From Persicitalea jodogahamensis (GTDB lineage Bacteria; Bacteroidota; Bacteroidia; Cytophagales; Spirosomataceae), in contig NZ_BMXF01000006.1 of assembly GCF_014651615.1 (NCBI RefSeq), positions 1-64,000 of the forward strand: a DNA stretch of 64,000 nucleotides, given 5' to 3'. The notes beneath the pieces were generated by a model. It was not told the DNA's origin. It saw nothing but the letters and a program-made list of their open reading frames with translations, and did not search any database. Shown here one piece after another: positions 1-8,179 of the stretch. Within the stretch, counting starts at the first letter, position 1. Each line of letters opens with the position of its first letter. The position numbers were made by a program, and so were the translations under genes.

Positions 1-930
1 GAGCTGACTGCCGAATCCCAAGGCATCGCCCAGCAGGGTACCGCCCACGGTGGCGTTGCCGATGAGGGAAGAAAAACCGGCTCCGAATAATCCAGTCAGA
101 AATAGAAAAGATGCATAGGGCCCGAAAAGCGGCTCCAGAACCCGGGACATATCCGTAGCGCTGGTAAGCTTGATACCCTGCGGATGCAGCACCGTGGCGG
201 CGCAAATCAGCAGAATGGCGCTCATGGTGCCCAAAATCACGGTGCCGGTGATGCTGTCGTTGCCTCGCTGGACGGACAGGTTTGTGATTTTCCGGCGTTC
301 CTGCACCAGGTACGACTGGTAGAAGGCGCCGACGATGGACACGCTGGAAGCCATAAAAGCAATGACGAGCCCCGTGGAGCCCGGTGGGAGCGATGGTTTC
401 AGCCCGGCCGCGATGCCGCCGAGCCCGGGCTTTACCAAAAGGAGGGTCGTGACGAAAGAAAGCAGCATGATGACGATCAGCGCAATCATCGCCTTTTCCA
501 GTACTTTGTAAAAGCTCCTGAAAAACAGCAGGCCGATGCCGGCCAGCGTGAAGAGAACAATCCAGGGATTGGCCGGGCTGTGCGTCATTTCGCCAATGGC
601 GATCCCCACACCGACGGCGTTGCCCGCCTGGAAGGAAATGCACACCAGAAAAACGCCGATTCCCACCGCCATGGCCGCCGCCCGGCCAAACCGGTCTCTG
701 ACGGAGCTCAACAGCGATTGCTCGGTGGCCAGTCCGATTCGGGCTGCCATGGTGGTGAACACGATCATGAACAGCACGGCGATGGGAACAATCCACAACA
801 GTCCGAAACCGTATTCGGCCCCGAGTTTGGAGGTAATGGTGAGTTTGCTGGGGCCAAACACCAGAGCGGCCGTGATCAGGCCCGGCCCCAGCGTCTGCAG
901 CCACCTTACAATCGCATTCGTGTTTGTCAA
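1..930 (-). CDS. NRAMP-superfamily metal transporter-like protein, C-terminus outside window
   Basis: Multi-pass inner-membrane protein of the NRAMP (SLC11) superfamily, read from the reverse strand; 310 codons are visible and the gene runs off the left edge. The N-terminus has the family GPGL entry to TM1 (residues 15-18), and TM6 ends in QSYLVQ. The metal-binding motif DPGN of TM1 is replaced by GPSK (residues 26-29), and the TM6 MPH motif lies in VSIVGAFYQ (197-205) with no Met-Pro-His. Substrate is therefore uncertain: it need not be Mn/Fe. No in-frame ATG exists between the upstream stop and TM1, so I place the start at TTG 930; this is the weakest part of the call. There are no operon partners, since the next gene (1714) is divergent. 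Confidence 0.75.
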   Translation of the reverse strand, partial: MTNTNAIVRWLQTLGPGLITAALVFGPSKLTITSKLGAEYGFGLLWIVPIAVLFMIVFTTMAARIGLATEQSLLSSVRDRFGRAAAMAVGIGVFLVCISFQAGNAVGVGIAIGEMTHSPANPWIVLFTLAGIGLLFFRSFYKVLEKAMIALIVIMLLSFVTTLLLVKPGLGGIAAGLKPSLPPGSTGLVIAFMASSVSIVGAFYQSYLVQERRKITNLSVQRGNDSITGTVILGTMSAILLICAATVLHPQGIKLTSATDMSRVLEPLFGPYASFLFLTGLFGAGFSSLIGNATVGGTLLGDALGFGSQL

Positions 931-1245
931 TTCATCTATGTTTATAGGCTCGCGATGTACCCTCCGACTTTAAAGTCAATTCGATTGCAATGCCTGCGCG
1001 GGTTATCCATACAGTAATATTCGGGCGAAACCGGCTGCCGTACTTTCACCTATTGAGGAGACAAGAAAAAGGATTCTCTACTCTTTTATCCATCAGTCAT
1101 AATGGTTTCTGTTGCCTTACGTTTGCGTCAGCCTGTATTCTGGCAATGGCGGTTATTTTGTCAATAGCCTAATTCCGCCACCGAATGTTCAGAAGTACCT
1201 GGGTTGGCTCATTAGAGGAATACTTTTGAATTGCTTTCGTCGGAT

Positions 1246-1461
1246 TCACCCTTCGTTGTCATGCATCGAGCGGGCGGTTTCGGTCCCATTGACGGTAAGT
1301 TCTTTGGTTATTTTCAGGAACAATTCCTGGCATTCAGAGAGATTGGGTAGTTTGGCCGGCCAGCAGTTCATCTCGGTATTGATGTTAATCGTGTAGGCGC
1401 CATTCCAGGGTGGAAGAATCTTGATGGATATACAGCGATGGAGTGAAACAGAAAATTTCAA
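1246..1461 (-). pseudogene. Decayed fragment of a GH95 alpha-L-fucosidase-like gene
   Basis: The reverse-strand reading frame contains PPWNGAYTININTEMNCWP followed by LPNLSEC and VNGTETAR. This is the diagnostic central segment of GH95 enzymes, where the usual reading is PPW-xx-YTTNIN-xEMNYWPAEVTNLSE. The intact GH95 in this window (47121-49556) carries the same block. Only about 60 residues of similarity remain. A stop codon (TGA) falls where family members have the Trp of GW, and sequence on both sides does not continue the enzyme. There is no signal peptide or start context. It is best read as the relic of a second GH95 gene; a coincidental small ORF is very unlikely given the motif. Confidence 0.75.
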
Positions 1462-1645
1462 AACCGGGTCGTAAGGAATATTACCAGGGTTGAGTTATTA
1501 GGTTTGACCGCTCTTCCCCTTTTAGGATATAAAGATCTCGATATCATGGGAGGTAGAAAAACCGACAATATGAGGGAGCGGCCTGCTTTGCCCGTTGTAC
1601 AGGAGGAAGCCACGTTGTCCCTTACTATCGACAAAGACTGAGTGA

Positions 1646-1675
1646 GCGTGATGGGCAGAATACTACCCATCACGC
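1646..1675. promoter_or_regulatory. Perfect 10-bp inverted repeat upstream of the phosphodiesterase
   Basis: GCGTGATGGG at 1646-1655 and its exact complement at 1666-1675 enclose a 10-base loop, ending 38 bases before the ATG at 1714. There is no T-run directly after it in either direction, so an operator or 5'-leader hairpin is as likely as a terminator. Confidence 0.5.
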
Positions 1676-1713
1676 CAAATTTTCTAAACTTGCGACAAAG
1701 AAAGGAGTCATGC

Positions 1714-2583
1714 ATGGCTACTATGATCAGTAGAAAACTAAAAACCGCAGTCAGAGTCACCCTCTTACTCTGTTGGATTGGCCTGAATCCGGGAATGACT
1801 GTAGCCCAGGAAGCCGGTGTGGTGATGCCACAGCGTGGGCTATGCGCTCACCGGGGCTGCATGGACACGCACCCCGAGAATACCCTGCCGGCCTTTCGGG
1901 AGGCGATCCGGCTGGGAGCGCAGATGATCGAGTTCGATATCCAGCTGACCCGCGACAGCATACTGGTACTCATGCACGATGAAACCGTCGATCGTACCAC
2001 CAACGGCCACGGGCGGGTCGGCGATCTTACTTTTGCCGAAATCAGAAAGCTGGACGCGGGTGGAAAGAAAGCCCGCGACTTCGTCGGGACGGCAATTCCA
2101 ACCTTTGAGGAGACATTGGCCATGATGCCCCGCAATGTGTGGCTCAACTGCCACCTTAAAGGCGACGAGGCCGTGGGTCGGGCGGCGGCGGCGATGGTAG
2201 CCAGGTCGGGGCGAATGCACCAGGCCTTTCTGACCTGCGGAGAAAAAGCGGCCAGAGGAGCCCGGGCCGAGGTGCCGAATATTTTGATTTGCAATGGCGA
2301 AAACCGCTACCGGACGAACACTCCCCTATATGCCGATGAGACAATCAGGATGAACGCCCGGTTCATTCAGCTTTTGCGCGCTACGCCGGGTGAGGATCGA
2401 AAAGAAGTCATGGAGAAGTTGAGGCAAAACAACGTAACCATAAACTACTATTACGCAAAGTCGGCCGATGAATTAGCGGGGCTATTCGCCGAAGGTGTCG
2501 ATTTTATTCTGGTCAATAATCTGGCCGAGTTTGGCGTTGAAGCCGCGAAACTCGGCATTCCGGCCTGGCAGCCGAAATTCTGA
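1714..2583 (+). CDS. Secreted glycerophosphodiester phosphodiesterase family protein
   Basis: 289-residue exported protein of the GDPD family, which hydrolyses glycerophosphodiesters to an alcohol and glycerol phosphate using a metal and two histidines. After a Sec signal peptide (residues about 1-31, ending TVAQ) come the family hallmarks: HRG (His46-Arg47), PEN (54-56), EFD (Glu73, Asp75) and the second catalytic His88 in MHD. The start at 1714 is chosen because AAAGGAG (1701-1707) sits six bases upstream and it gives a clean signal peptide; the frame is open back to 1642 but without a plausible leader. The length is that of a single catalytic domain. The neighbours are a decayed gene and a convergent operon, so there is no operon context. 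The physiological substrate is unknown. Confidence 0.85.
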   Translation: MATMISRKLKTAVRVTLLLCWIGLNPGMTVAQEAGVVMPQRGLCAHRGCMDTHPENTLPAFREAIRLGAQMIEFDIQLTRDSILVLMHDETVDRTTNGHGRVGDLTFAEIRKLDAGGKKARDFVGTAIPTFEETLAMMPRNVWLNCHLKGDEAVGRAAAAMVARSGRMHQAFLTCGEKAARGARAEVPNILICNGENRYRTNTPLYADETIRMNARFIQLLRATPGEDRKEVMEKLRQNNVTINYYYAKSADELAGLFAEGVDFILVNNLAEFGVEAAKLGIPAWQPKF

Positions 2584-2690
2584 CCGGGACAGGCAACCGA
2601 TCGCGAGGCGTTGAAGGCTATTCCGTCTACCGACGGATAAATCCCGGGGCGGCGGGGCACACCACATGGAATCGACTGGTTTTATAAGCC

Positions 2691-2722
2691 GCCGGACTAC
2701 TCAGAGCCCTGAATAATCCGGC
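2691..2722 (-). terminator. Hairpin terminator of the long sugar operon
   Basis: Reverse-strand transcripts fold a 14-bp stem (2709-2722 with 2691-2704, two G-U pairs) around a 4-base loop, beginning 6 bases after the stop of the last operon gene. The same pairs are C-A mismatches in a forward transcript, so the structure belongs to the minus strand. There is no long U-run after it, so efficiency is uncertain. Confidence 0.6.
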
Positions 2723-2727
2723 AGGAA

Positions 2728-4170
2728 TTATTGTATCTCAAAAACAATGCGTTGATACCTGGTCAGTGCCGGTGTGCCGTTATCCGTCACTTCGCAGATG
2801 ACGTGGATGGTTTTTCCTTTTTCTGCGTTACCAGGCACCGTAAACGAGGCGTTCTGTTTTTCAGAATCCCCAATTTTGACTGTTCCGTCGTACGAATCAG
2901 CCTCTTCGTATTGCCACCAGCGGTAGTTCAGCGAGTCTCCGTCCGGATCGGTCGTTCCTTTGGCACTCAGCTTGATTTTCGCACCGGGCCGGACTTTGTT
3001 ATCCAGCGGATTCGCTACCACCACCACGGGTGGGTGGTTGGCTTCGGCATAAGGCTTCACGCACCAGTCGGCCCGGGCGGCGAAATCGTTCTGCAGCGCT
3101 GGAGTCCACTGCCACATGGGTTTGAAGTACTCCCGGCGCTGGGCTTCCGTGACTTTCGAACCCTCCCGCAGGCTGCTGCGGCCCCAGCCGTTGCTGCCGT
3201 ACCAGCGTCCTTTTGGGTACTCATAGCCTGCCTCCGGCACGGGGTCCAGCCAGGTGTTTTCGCGGACTTTCACGTAGCGACCGCCCCAACCGCCCCAATC
3301 CGGTGAATCCAGATTGCGCAGGCCCGTCACGATGGTATGCATGTAGGCAGGAGAATCTCCTTCGGAGCGAAAATCACCTTCCTCAAATCCTTTCTCGCCT
3401 TTTTCGTGCGCCTTGTAGGAAGCACAGAGAGGCCCGTGATTTTCCAGAATATTTTCCTTCATCCACGGCCCGGCGAAGTACTTGTGCATTTCCGTAGGTT
3501 GCGCTTGTTTCCAGCGGTAGGCAATCGCCTCAAACTGGTCGGAAATAATAGTCAGAATATTGTACTTACCCCAGTGCGGCCGGATGTAGGCCTGGTAGGT
3601 AGTGTCCTGCTCCCAAATAAAGAAGAAACGCATTTTATTGGCCACGTACGCCATTTTGTCGGGGTGTTGCTCTTCTATCGTTTTCAAAGCGCGGGCGATG
3701 GTGTTGGTACCGCCCCAGGCCTGAAGCCAGACGGGCCGGTTGTCCGACTCGTCCAAAAGTACCTTCACGATGTGCTGCGAACCGGCTGTGATGGAGTCCA
3801 TTTCTCCTTCGGTTTCTACGTTGCCCAGGAAGGTGTGCGCCCGCAGGTACTCCGGGGTAGGGTATCCTTTGTCGTGTTTTATCAAATTGGGATACACTTT
3901 GGCGTACGCATCCAGGCTCGGGTCGATCCAGTCGTCCCCGGCCCAGTGATGTCCGTGCCAGTGGTACTGCGAGCTGGATGTGATGATCCCTTCGATGTCC
4001 CATTCGTTGGCGTAAAGCAGGAACCTGACCAGGGAACACTCGTCATCGATCTCCCCGTCGCTGGTCACGATCACCCGGGTTTTCTCCGATGTACCTGGTT
4101 TTTGGGCAAACGCCTGGCTGTTAAGTCCAATCAGACTACACAGCCATAGTAATTTCAAATAGTGATTCAT
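2728..4170 (-). CDS. Secreted DUF1593 (Sde182-like) nucleoside-hydrolase-fold protein, copy A
   Basis: 480-residue exported protein with a signal peptide (1-23, ending AFAQ), an N-terminal nucleoside-hydrolase-like domain (DUF1593, typified by cellulose-binding Sde182) and a C-terminal Ig-like beta domain preceded by WCVKPYAEANHPP. The strand-1 acidic cluster SDGEIDDE (Asp38, Asp42, Asp43) matches where nucleoside hydrolases bind Ca2+, so hydrolysis of a furanoside or other glycoside is plausible but unproven for the family. Start at ATG 4170: an upstream in-frame ATG (4212) would lie inside the preceding gene and spoil the signal peptide. It is a tandem duplicate of the next gene, colinear over the whole length with most residues identical, and the last gene of the operon, just before a hairpin. 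Confidence 0.88.
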   Translation of the reverse strand: MNHYLKLLWLCSLIGLNSQAFAQKPGTSEKTRVIVTSDGEIDDECSLVRFLLYANEWDIEGIITSSSQYHWHGHHWAGDDWIDPSLDAYAKVYPNLIKHDKGYPTPEYLRAHTFLGNVETEGEMDSITAGSQHIVKVLLDESDNRPVWLQAWGGTNTIARALKTIEEQHPDKMAYVANKMRFFFIWEQDTTYQAYIRPHWGKYNILTIISDQFEAIAYRWKQAQPTEMHKYFAGPWMKENILENHGPLCASYKAHEKGEKGFEEGDFRSEGDSPAYMHTIVTGLRNLDSPDWGGWGGRYVKVRENTWLDPVPEAGYEYPKGRWYGSNGWGRSSLREGSKVTEAQRREYFKPMWQWTPALQNDFAARADWCVKPYAEANHPPVVVVANPLDNKVRPGAKIKLSAKGTTDPDGDSLNYRWWQYEEADSYDGTVKIGDSEKQNASFTVPGNAEKGKTIHVICEVTDNGTPALTRYQRIVFEIQ

Positions 4171-4198
4171 TGTAATATCTAATCTATGGGTTTGATTT

Positions 4199-5644
4199 TT
4201 ATTGAATCTCAACTACCACCCGCTGGTACCGGGTAAGCTGGGGGGTACCCTGATCGGTCACCTCGCAGATGATATGGATCGTTTTTCCTTTTGTCGCATC
4301 ACCGGGTACCTTGAACGAAGCCGCCTGTTTCTCAGAGTTCGCAATTTTAACGGCACCTTCGTACGAATCCGCTTCCTGATACTGCCACCAACGGTAGTTG
4401 AGCTGATCCCCGTCCGGATCGGTGGTACCTTTGGCGCTCAGGTTAACCTTTGCTCCGGGCCGGGCTTTCAGGTCCAGGGGATTTGTCAGAACTACTACGG
4501 GTGGATGATTGGCTTCGGCATAAGGCTTCACGCACCAATCGGCTCTTGAGGCAAAATCATTTTGCAAGGCTTCCGTCCATCGCCATTGCGGTTTCAGATA
4601 AGCGGTCAGCTCCTGATCGTTCGGAATTTCTTTTTTGAGGCGCTCCCGTCCCCAGGCCGAATTGCCCCACCACCTGCCTTCGGGATACTGGTAGCCCGGC
4701 TCGGCAACGGGGTCCAGCCAGGTGTTGTCGCGGACTTTCACGAAACGACCGCCCCAACCGCCCCAATCGGGGGATTCCATGCTGCGCAATCCCGTGGGGA
4801 TGGTATGCAGGAAAGCCGGAGAGTCGCCTTCGGAACGGAAGTCACCTTCCTCAAACCCCTTGTCCCCCTGCTGATGAGCCTTGTAGGATGCACACAAGGG
4901 CCCGTGATTTTCCAAAATATTTTCCTTCATCCACGGTGCCGCCAGAAACTTCTGTTGCTCCTGAGGCAGGTACTTTTTCCAGTGATAAAACAGAGCAATA
5001 AACTGATCGGAGATGATGGTCGGGATGTTGTACTTGCCCCAATGCGGCCGGATGTAGGTCTGGTAGGTAGCGTCCTGCTCCCAGATCAGGTACAGGCGTA
5101 TCTTACTGGCCACGTTGGCCATTTTGTCGGGATGCTTTTCTTCGATGGTTTTCAGGGCGCGGGCGATGGTGTTGGTTCCGCCCCAGGCCTGAATCCAGAT
5201 GGGCCGGTGGTCCGACTCGTCCAGAAGTACCTTCACCATATGCTGCGAACCGGCCGTAATCGAGTCCATTTCGCCCTCGGTTTCCACATTGCCCAGGAAG
5301 GTGTGCGCCCGCAGGTACTCCGGGGTAGGGTACCCTTTGTCGTGCTTTACCAGATTGGGGTACACCTTGGCGTAGGCATCCAGGCTGGGGTCAATCCAGT
5401 CGTCCCCGGCCCATTTGTGCCCGTGCCAGTGGTACTGCGAGCTGGATGTGATGATCCCTTCAATGTCCCATTCATTGGCATAAAGCAGGAACCGAACCAG
5501 AGAACACTCGTCATCGATCTCCCCGTCGCTGGTCACGATCACCCGGGTTTTCTCCGGGGTACCCTGTTTTTGGGCAAACGCCTGATCAATACAGAAGTAC
5601 AGACTTAGTAAAATCACTAAAAGTACTTGATGTGACTTACTCAT
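4199..5644 (-). CDS. Secreted DUF1593 (Sde182-like) nucleoside-hydrolase-fold protein, copy B
   Basis: 481 residues: signal peptide (1-25), DUF1593 domain with SDGEIDDE (Asp40, Asp44, Asp45), and a C-terminal Ig-like domain ending in TRYQRVVVEIQ. It is nearly the same protein as the downstream copy; differences cluster in the signal peptide, in the 'DQF' to 'WMKEN' segment, and around the GW-rich region before the C-domain, which suggests diverging substrate contacts. Its start overlaps the end of the ABC permease gene by 8 bases, so it is translationally coupled to the transporter. That makes a role in delivering the transported sugar likely (inference). Biochemical activity is unknown. Confidence 0.88.
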   Translation of the reverse strand: MSKSHQVLLVILLSLYFCIDQAFAQKQGTPEKTRVIVTSDGEIDDECSLVRFLLYANEWDIEGIITSSSQYHWHGHKWAGDDWIDPSLDAYAKVYPNLVKHDKGYPTPEYLRAHTFLGNVETEGEMDSITAGSQHMVKVLLDESDHRPIWIQAWGGTNTIARALKTIEEKHPDKMANVASKIRLYLIWEQDATYQTYIRPHWGKYNIPTIISDQFIALFYHWKKYLPQEQQKFLAAPWMKENILENHGPLCASYKAHQQGDKGFEEGDFRSEGDSPAFLHTIPTGLRSMESPDWGGWGGRFVKVRDNTWLDPVAEPGYQYPEGRWWGNSAWGRERLKKEIPNDQELTAYLKPQWRWTEALQNDFASRADWCVKPYAEANHPPVVVLTNPLDLKARPGAKVNLSAKGTTDPDGDQLNYRWWQYQEADSYEGAVKIANSEKQAASFKVPGDATKGKTIHIICEVTDQGTPQLTRYQRVVVEIQ

Positions 5645-6659
5645 CGCTCGAATTGGCTTTGTCGATAATAACGGCCAGCAAAATCACCAGCCCCTTCACT
5701 ACCTGCTGCCAGAAAGGCGATACATCGAGCAACACCAGTCCGTTGTTCAGGACACCAATAATAATGGCCCCCTGCACCGTGCCGATGATGCTACCCCGAC
5801 CGCCGGAAAGAGAGGTACCCCCAATCACCACGGCCGCAATGGAATCGAGTTCGTAGCTGATGCCGGCATTGGGTTGGGCCGAGTCGAGACGTGCAGTCAC
5901 GAGTAAGCCGCCAATGGCCGCCAGCGCACCGGCGATGGAATACACGATAATTTTCACCCGTTTTACGTTGATTCCTGACAGCCGGGAGGCGCTTTCATTA
6001 CCACCGATCGCATAAATGTAGGTACCCAACCGGGTCTTTTTGGTAATGAAAATCGCGATCAGGACGAGTACCGTCGTAATCCAGACCGGCACGGGTATTC
6101 CCAGAAACCAGCCCGCGCCCAGATACAGAAAGGTGTCGCCCAGGCTGCTGATGGGAAAGCCGCCCGTCCAGAGCATGGTAAGGCCCCGGGCTACGGTCAG
6201 CATAGCCAGCGTGGCCACAAAGGGAGGTACTTTGAACCGCGTGATGGAAATGCCATTCAGCGCACCCAGAAAAGTACCACACAGTATTCCCACCAGGATG
6301 GCTCCCAGGATGGTAAACCCGATGAAGAGGTTTTGGGTAGGGAGTTCGATGCCGTTTTTCAACAATCCGGCTGTGATGGCTCCGCTCAGTGCCAGAATTG
6401 ACCCTACGGAAAGGTCGATTCCGGCTGTAAGTACCACGAGCGTCATCCCGATGGAGATGCAGATATTCACCGAAATCTGCCTCAGTACATTCCACAGGTT
6501 GGATACCGTCAGGAATTTGTCAGACAGCATCGTAAGCGCCAGACAAAGCAGAAATAACGCGATGAGCGATTGAAACCGGAGGAGTTGGGCTTTATCGAAC
6601 CGTACATTCATTTCCAGAGGGCGAGCAGGAGTCGCGAGTTTTTGCGTTTCAGTTTTCAT
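5637..6659 (-). CDS. RbsC-type sugar ABC transporter permease
   Basis: 340-residue inner-membrane permease of the ribose/xylose/galactose class (BPD_transp_2 family). It has about 8-10 hydrophobic segments, and the family hallmark GIDLSVGSILALSGA follows the third of them; the C-terminal half carries the repeated glycine-rich segment GGTSLSGGRGS before the last helices. With the ATPase (start overlapping by 11 bases) and the binding protein upstream it forms an importer for a monosaccharide, probably a pentose or related sugar by family, though the sequence cannot fix the substrate. The N-terminus has a roughly 30-residue polar leader before the first helix, typical for this class. Confidence 0.92.
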   Translation of the reverse strand: MKTETQKLATPARPLEMNVRFDKAQLLRFQSLIALFLLCLALTMLSDKFLTVSNLWNVLRQISVNICISIGMTLVVLTAGIDLSVGSILALSGAITAGLLKNGIELPTQNLFIGFTILGAILVGILCGTFLGALNGISITRFKVPPFVATLAMLTVARGLTMLWTGGFPISSLGDTFLYLGAGWFLGIPVPVWITTVLVLIAIFITKKTRLGTYIYAIGGNESASRLSGINVKRVKIIVYSIAGALAAIGGLLVTARLDSAQPNAGISYELDSIAAVVIGGTSLSGGRGSIIGTVQGAIIIGVLNNGLVLLDVSPFWQQVVKGLVILLAVIIDKANSSDE

Positions 6660-8166
6660 AAATGGATTTTGGAATAGCAGCTTTCAGAATAGCGTCTTCC
6701 GTGGCATCACATCCCTTGATGTTAGCCGTCATTTTGCCTTCCGACATGACCAGTACCCGGTCGGAAACGGCGAGAATTTCGGGCAGTTCGGAGGACACCA
6801 CCACAATACCCAGCCCTTGCGCGGCCAGTTCTATAATGAGTTTGTAGATTTCACTTTTGGCGTGGATGTCGATGCCCCGGGTGGGCTCGTCCAGCAGCAG
6901 CAGGAGCGGGTTGGTCGCCAGCCATTTGGCCAGTACGATCTTTTGCTGATTTCCTCCGCTTAGGTTTTTGGCTTTCTGTCCGTCACCGGGGGTTTTTATG
7001 CTAAGCTCCTGAATGTATTTTTTAGCCAGTTTGGTAACTCGTCCAATGGGGATAGTCCCCCAGTTTTCCAGTTCTTTGAGCAGCGTGAGGCTGATATTGG
7101 TTCTGACATCCATCCCAAGTACCAGGCCGTCTTTTTTTCGATCCTCAGGTACCAGCGCCATCCCCGCCCGGATCGCATCCGCCGGGCATTTGACAGTGAT
7201 TTCCTGACTATTTATATGGATTGTCCCGGTCAGATTTTTGTGATGCAGCCCAAACAGGCATTCCAGCAACTCGGTCCTTCCCGCGCCCATTAATCCGAAA
7301 ATGCCGACGATTTCGCCTTTGCCTACCTGAAAAGAAATGCTTTTCAACAAAGAATCGGCTGGTTTGCGAGGGTTCCGGAGGGTCAGGTTTTCGACTCGCA
7401 GCGTAGGTACTTCGTCAGGGGTATCCTCGGTTTGTTTGCGCAGGAGTTCAATCTTCCGCCCTACCATTTTCTGGATTAGTACATCCTGCGTAACGCCCTG
7501 CATGCTACCCGATTCGATGGACTTGCCGTCGCGAAGTACCACGTAATGGTCCGCGATACGAAACAGCTCGTCGAGTTTGTGCGAAACGTACACGATGGCC
7601 TTATTTTCCCGAATCAACTCTTCAATAATGCCGAACAGCACATCCACCTCGCTACCCGTAATGGCCGAAGTCGGTTCGTCCATGATAATCAGTTCGGCGT
7701 TGGTTAGTAAAGCCTTGGCAATCTCGACGACCTGCTGCTGTCCTACTTTCAGGTCGGCGATCCGGGCGTTGGCGGACACGTTCAGCTTTAATTTTTGCAG
7801 GAGAGCGGTGGTTTCGCGGAACATGGCTTTTTTGTCCACGGTACCCAAACGGGTCAAAGGCTCCCGACCCAGGAATATGTTTTCGGCAACGGAAAGGTGA
7901 GGAATCAGGTTGAGTTCCTGATGGATAATGGCGATGCCGTGCTGCTGCGCGTCTTTGGTATTGGTAAAACGAACGGGCTGCCCTTTCCAGACCAAAGTAC
8001 CTTCGTACTCGGGATACACGCCCGACAGGATTTTCATCAGCGTCGATTTTCCGGCGCCGTTCTCGCCGATCAGCGCCGTGACTTTCCCGGCCTCGATGCA
8101 TAGCGAGACATCGTCTAAGGCAAGTACCCCAGGAAATCGCTTGGTGATATTGTTTACTGTCAGCAT
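6649..8166 (-). CDS. RbsA-type sugar ABC transporter ATP-binding protein (two NBDs)
   Basis: 505-residue cytoplasmic ATPase with two fused nucleotide-binding domains, as in RbsA/XylG/MglA. The first NBD has a canonical Walker A (GENGAGKST) and Walker B (LIIMDEPTSA) but a degenerate signature (LKVGQQQ). The second has a degenerate P-loop (GLMGAGRTE), a full LSGGNQQK signature and LLLLDEPTRGID. This asymmetry is normal for the family. It energises the permease encoded immediately downstream with an 11-base overlap. Length is typical (about 500). Confidence 0.93.
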   Translation of the reverse strand: MLTVNNITKRFPGVLALDDVSLCIEAGKVTALIGENGAGKSTLMKILSGVYPEYEGTLVWKGQPVRFTNTKDAQQHGIAIIHQELNLIPHLSVAENIFLGREPLTRLGTVDKKAMFRETTALLQKLKLNVSANARIADLKVGQQQVVEIAKALLTNAELIIMDEPTSAITGSEVDVLFGIIEELIRENKAIVYVSHKLDELFRIADHYVVLRDGKSIESGSMQGVTQDVLIQKMVGRKIELLRKQTEDTPDEVPTLRVENLTLRNPRKPADSLLKSISFQVGKGEIVGIFGLMGAGRTELLECLFGLHHKNLTGTIHINSQEITVKCPADAIRAGMALVPEDRKKDGLVLGMDVRTNISLTLLKELENWGTIPIGRVTKLAKKYIQELSIKTPGDGQKAKNLSGGNQQKIVLAKWLATNPLLLLLDEPTRGIDIHAKSEIYKLIIELAAQGLGIVVVSSELPEILAVSDRVLVMSEGKMTANIKGCDATEDAILKAAIPKSIYEN

Positions 8167-8179
8167 TTTATAAAATCCA

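Larger units (their letters stand above)
931..1713. other. Intergenic region with gene debris and a hairpin
   Basis: 783 bases between two divergent genes. It holds the GH95 remnant at 1246-1461 (reverse strand), a further reverse-strand open stretch at about 1530-1640 whose translation I do not recognise, and a perfect inverted repeat at 1646-1675. No convincing promoter was found for either flanking gene. Short forward ORFs here are antisense to the remnant and are not credible genes. Confidence 0.6.

Noticed and set aside
184-1017. 277-codon forward ORF at the left end
   Set aside because: It is antisense to the NRAMP-like gene, whose translation is hydrophobic and family-like; the forward product is His/Gln-rich low-complexity protein.
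1458-1760. 100-codon reverse ORF overlapping the phosphodiesterase start
   Set aside because: It overlaps the supported gene start and does not resemble any family; another frame of this stretch is also open but unrecognised.
4562-5608. 348-codon forward ORF
   Set aside because: Antisense to DUF1593 copy B; a similar frame exists opposite copy A because the copies are duplicates, not because it is a conserved gene.
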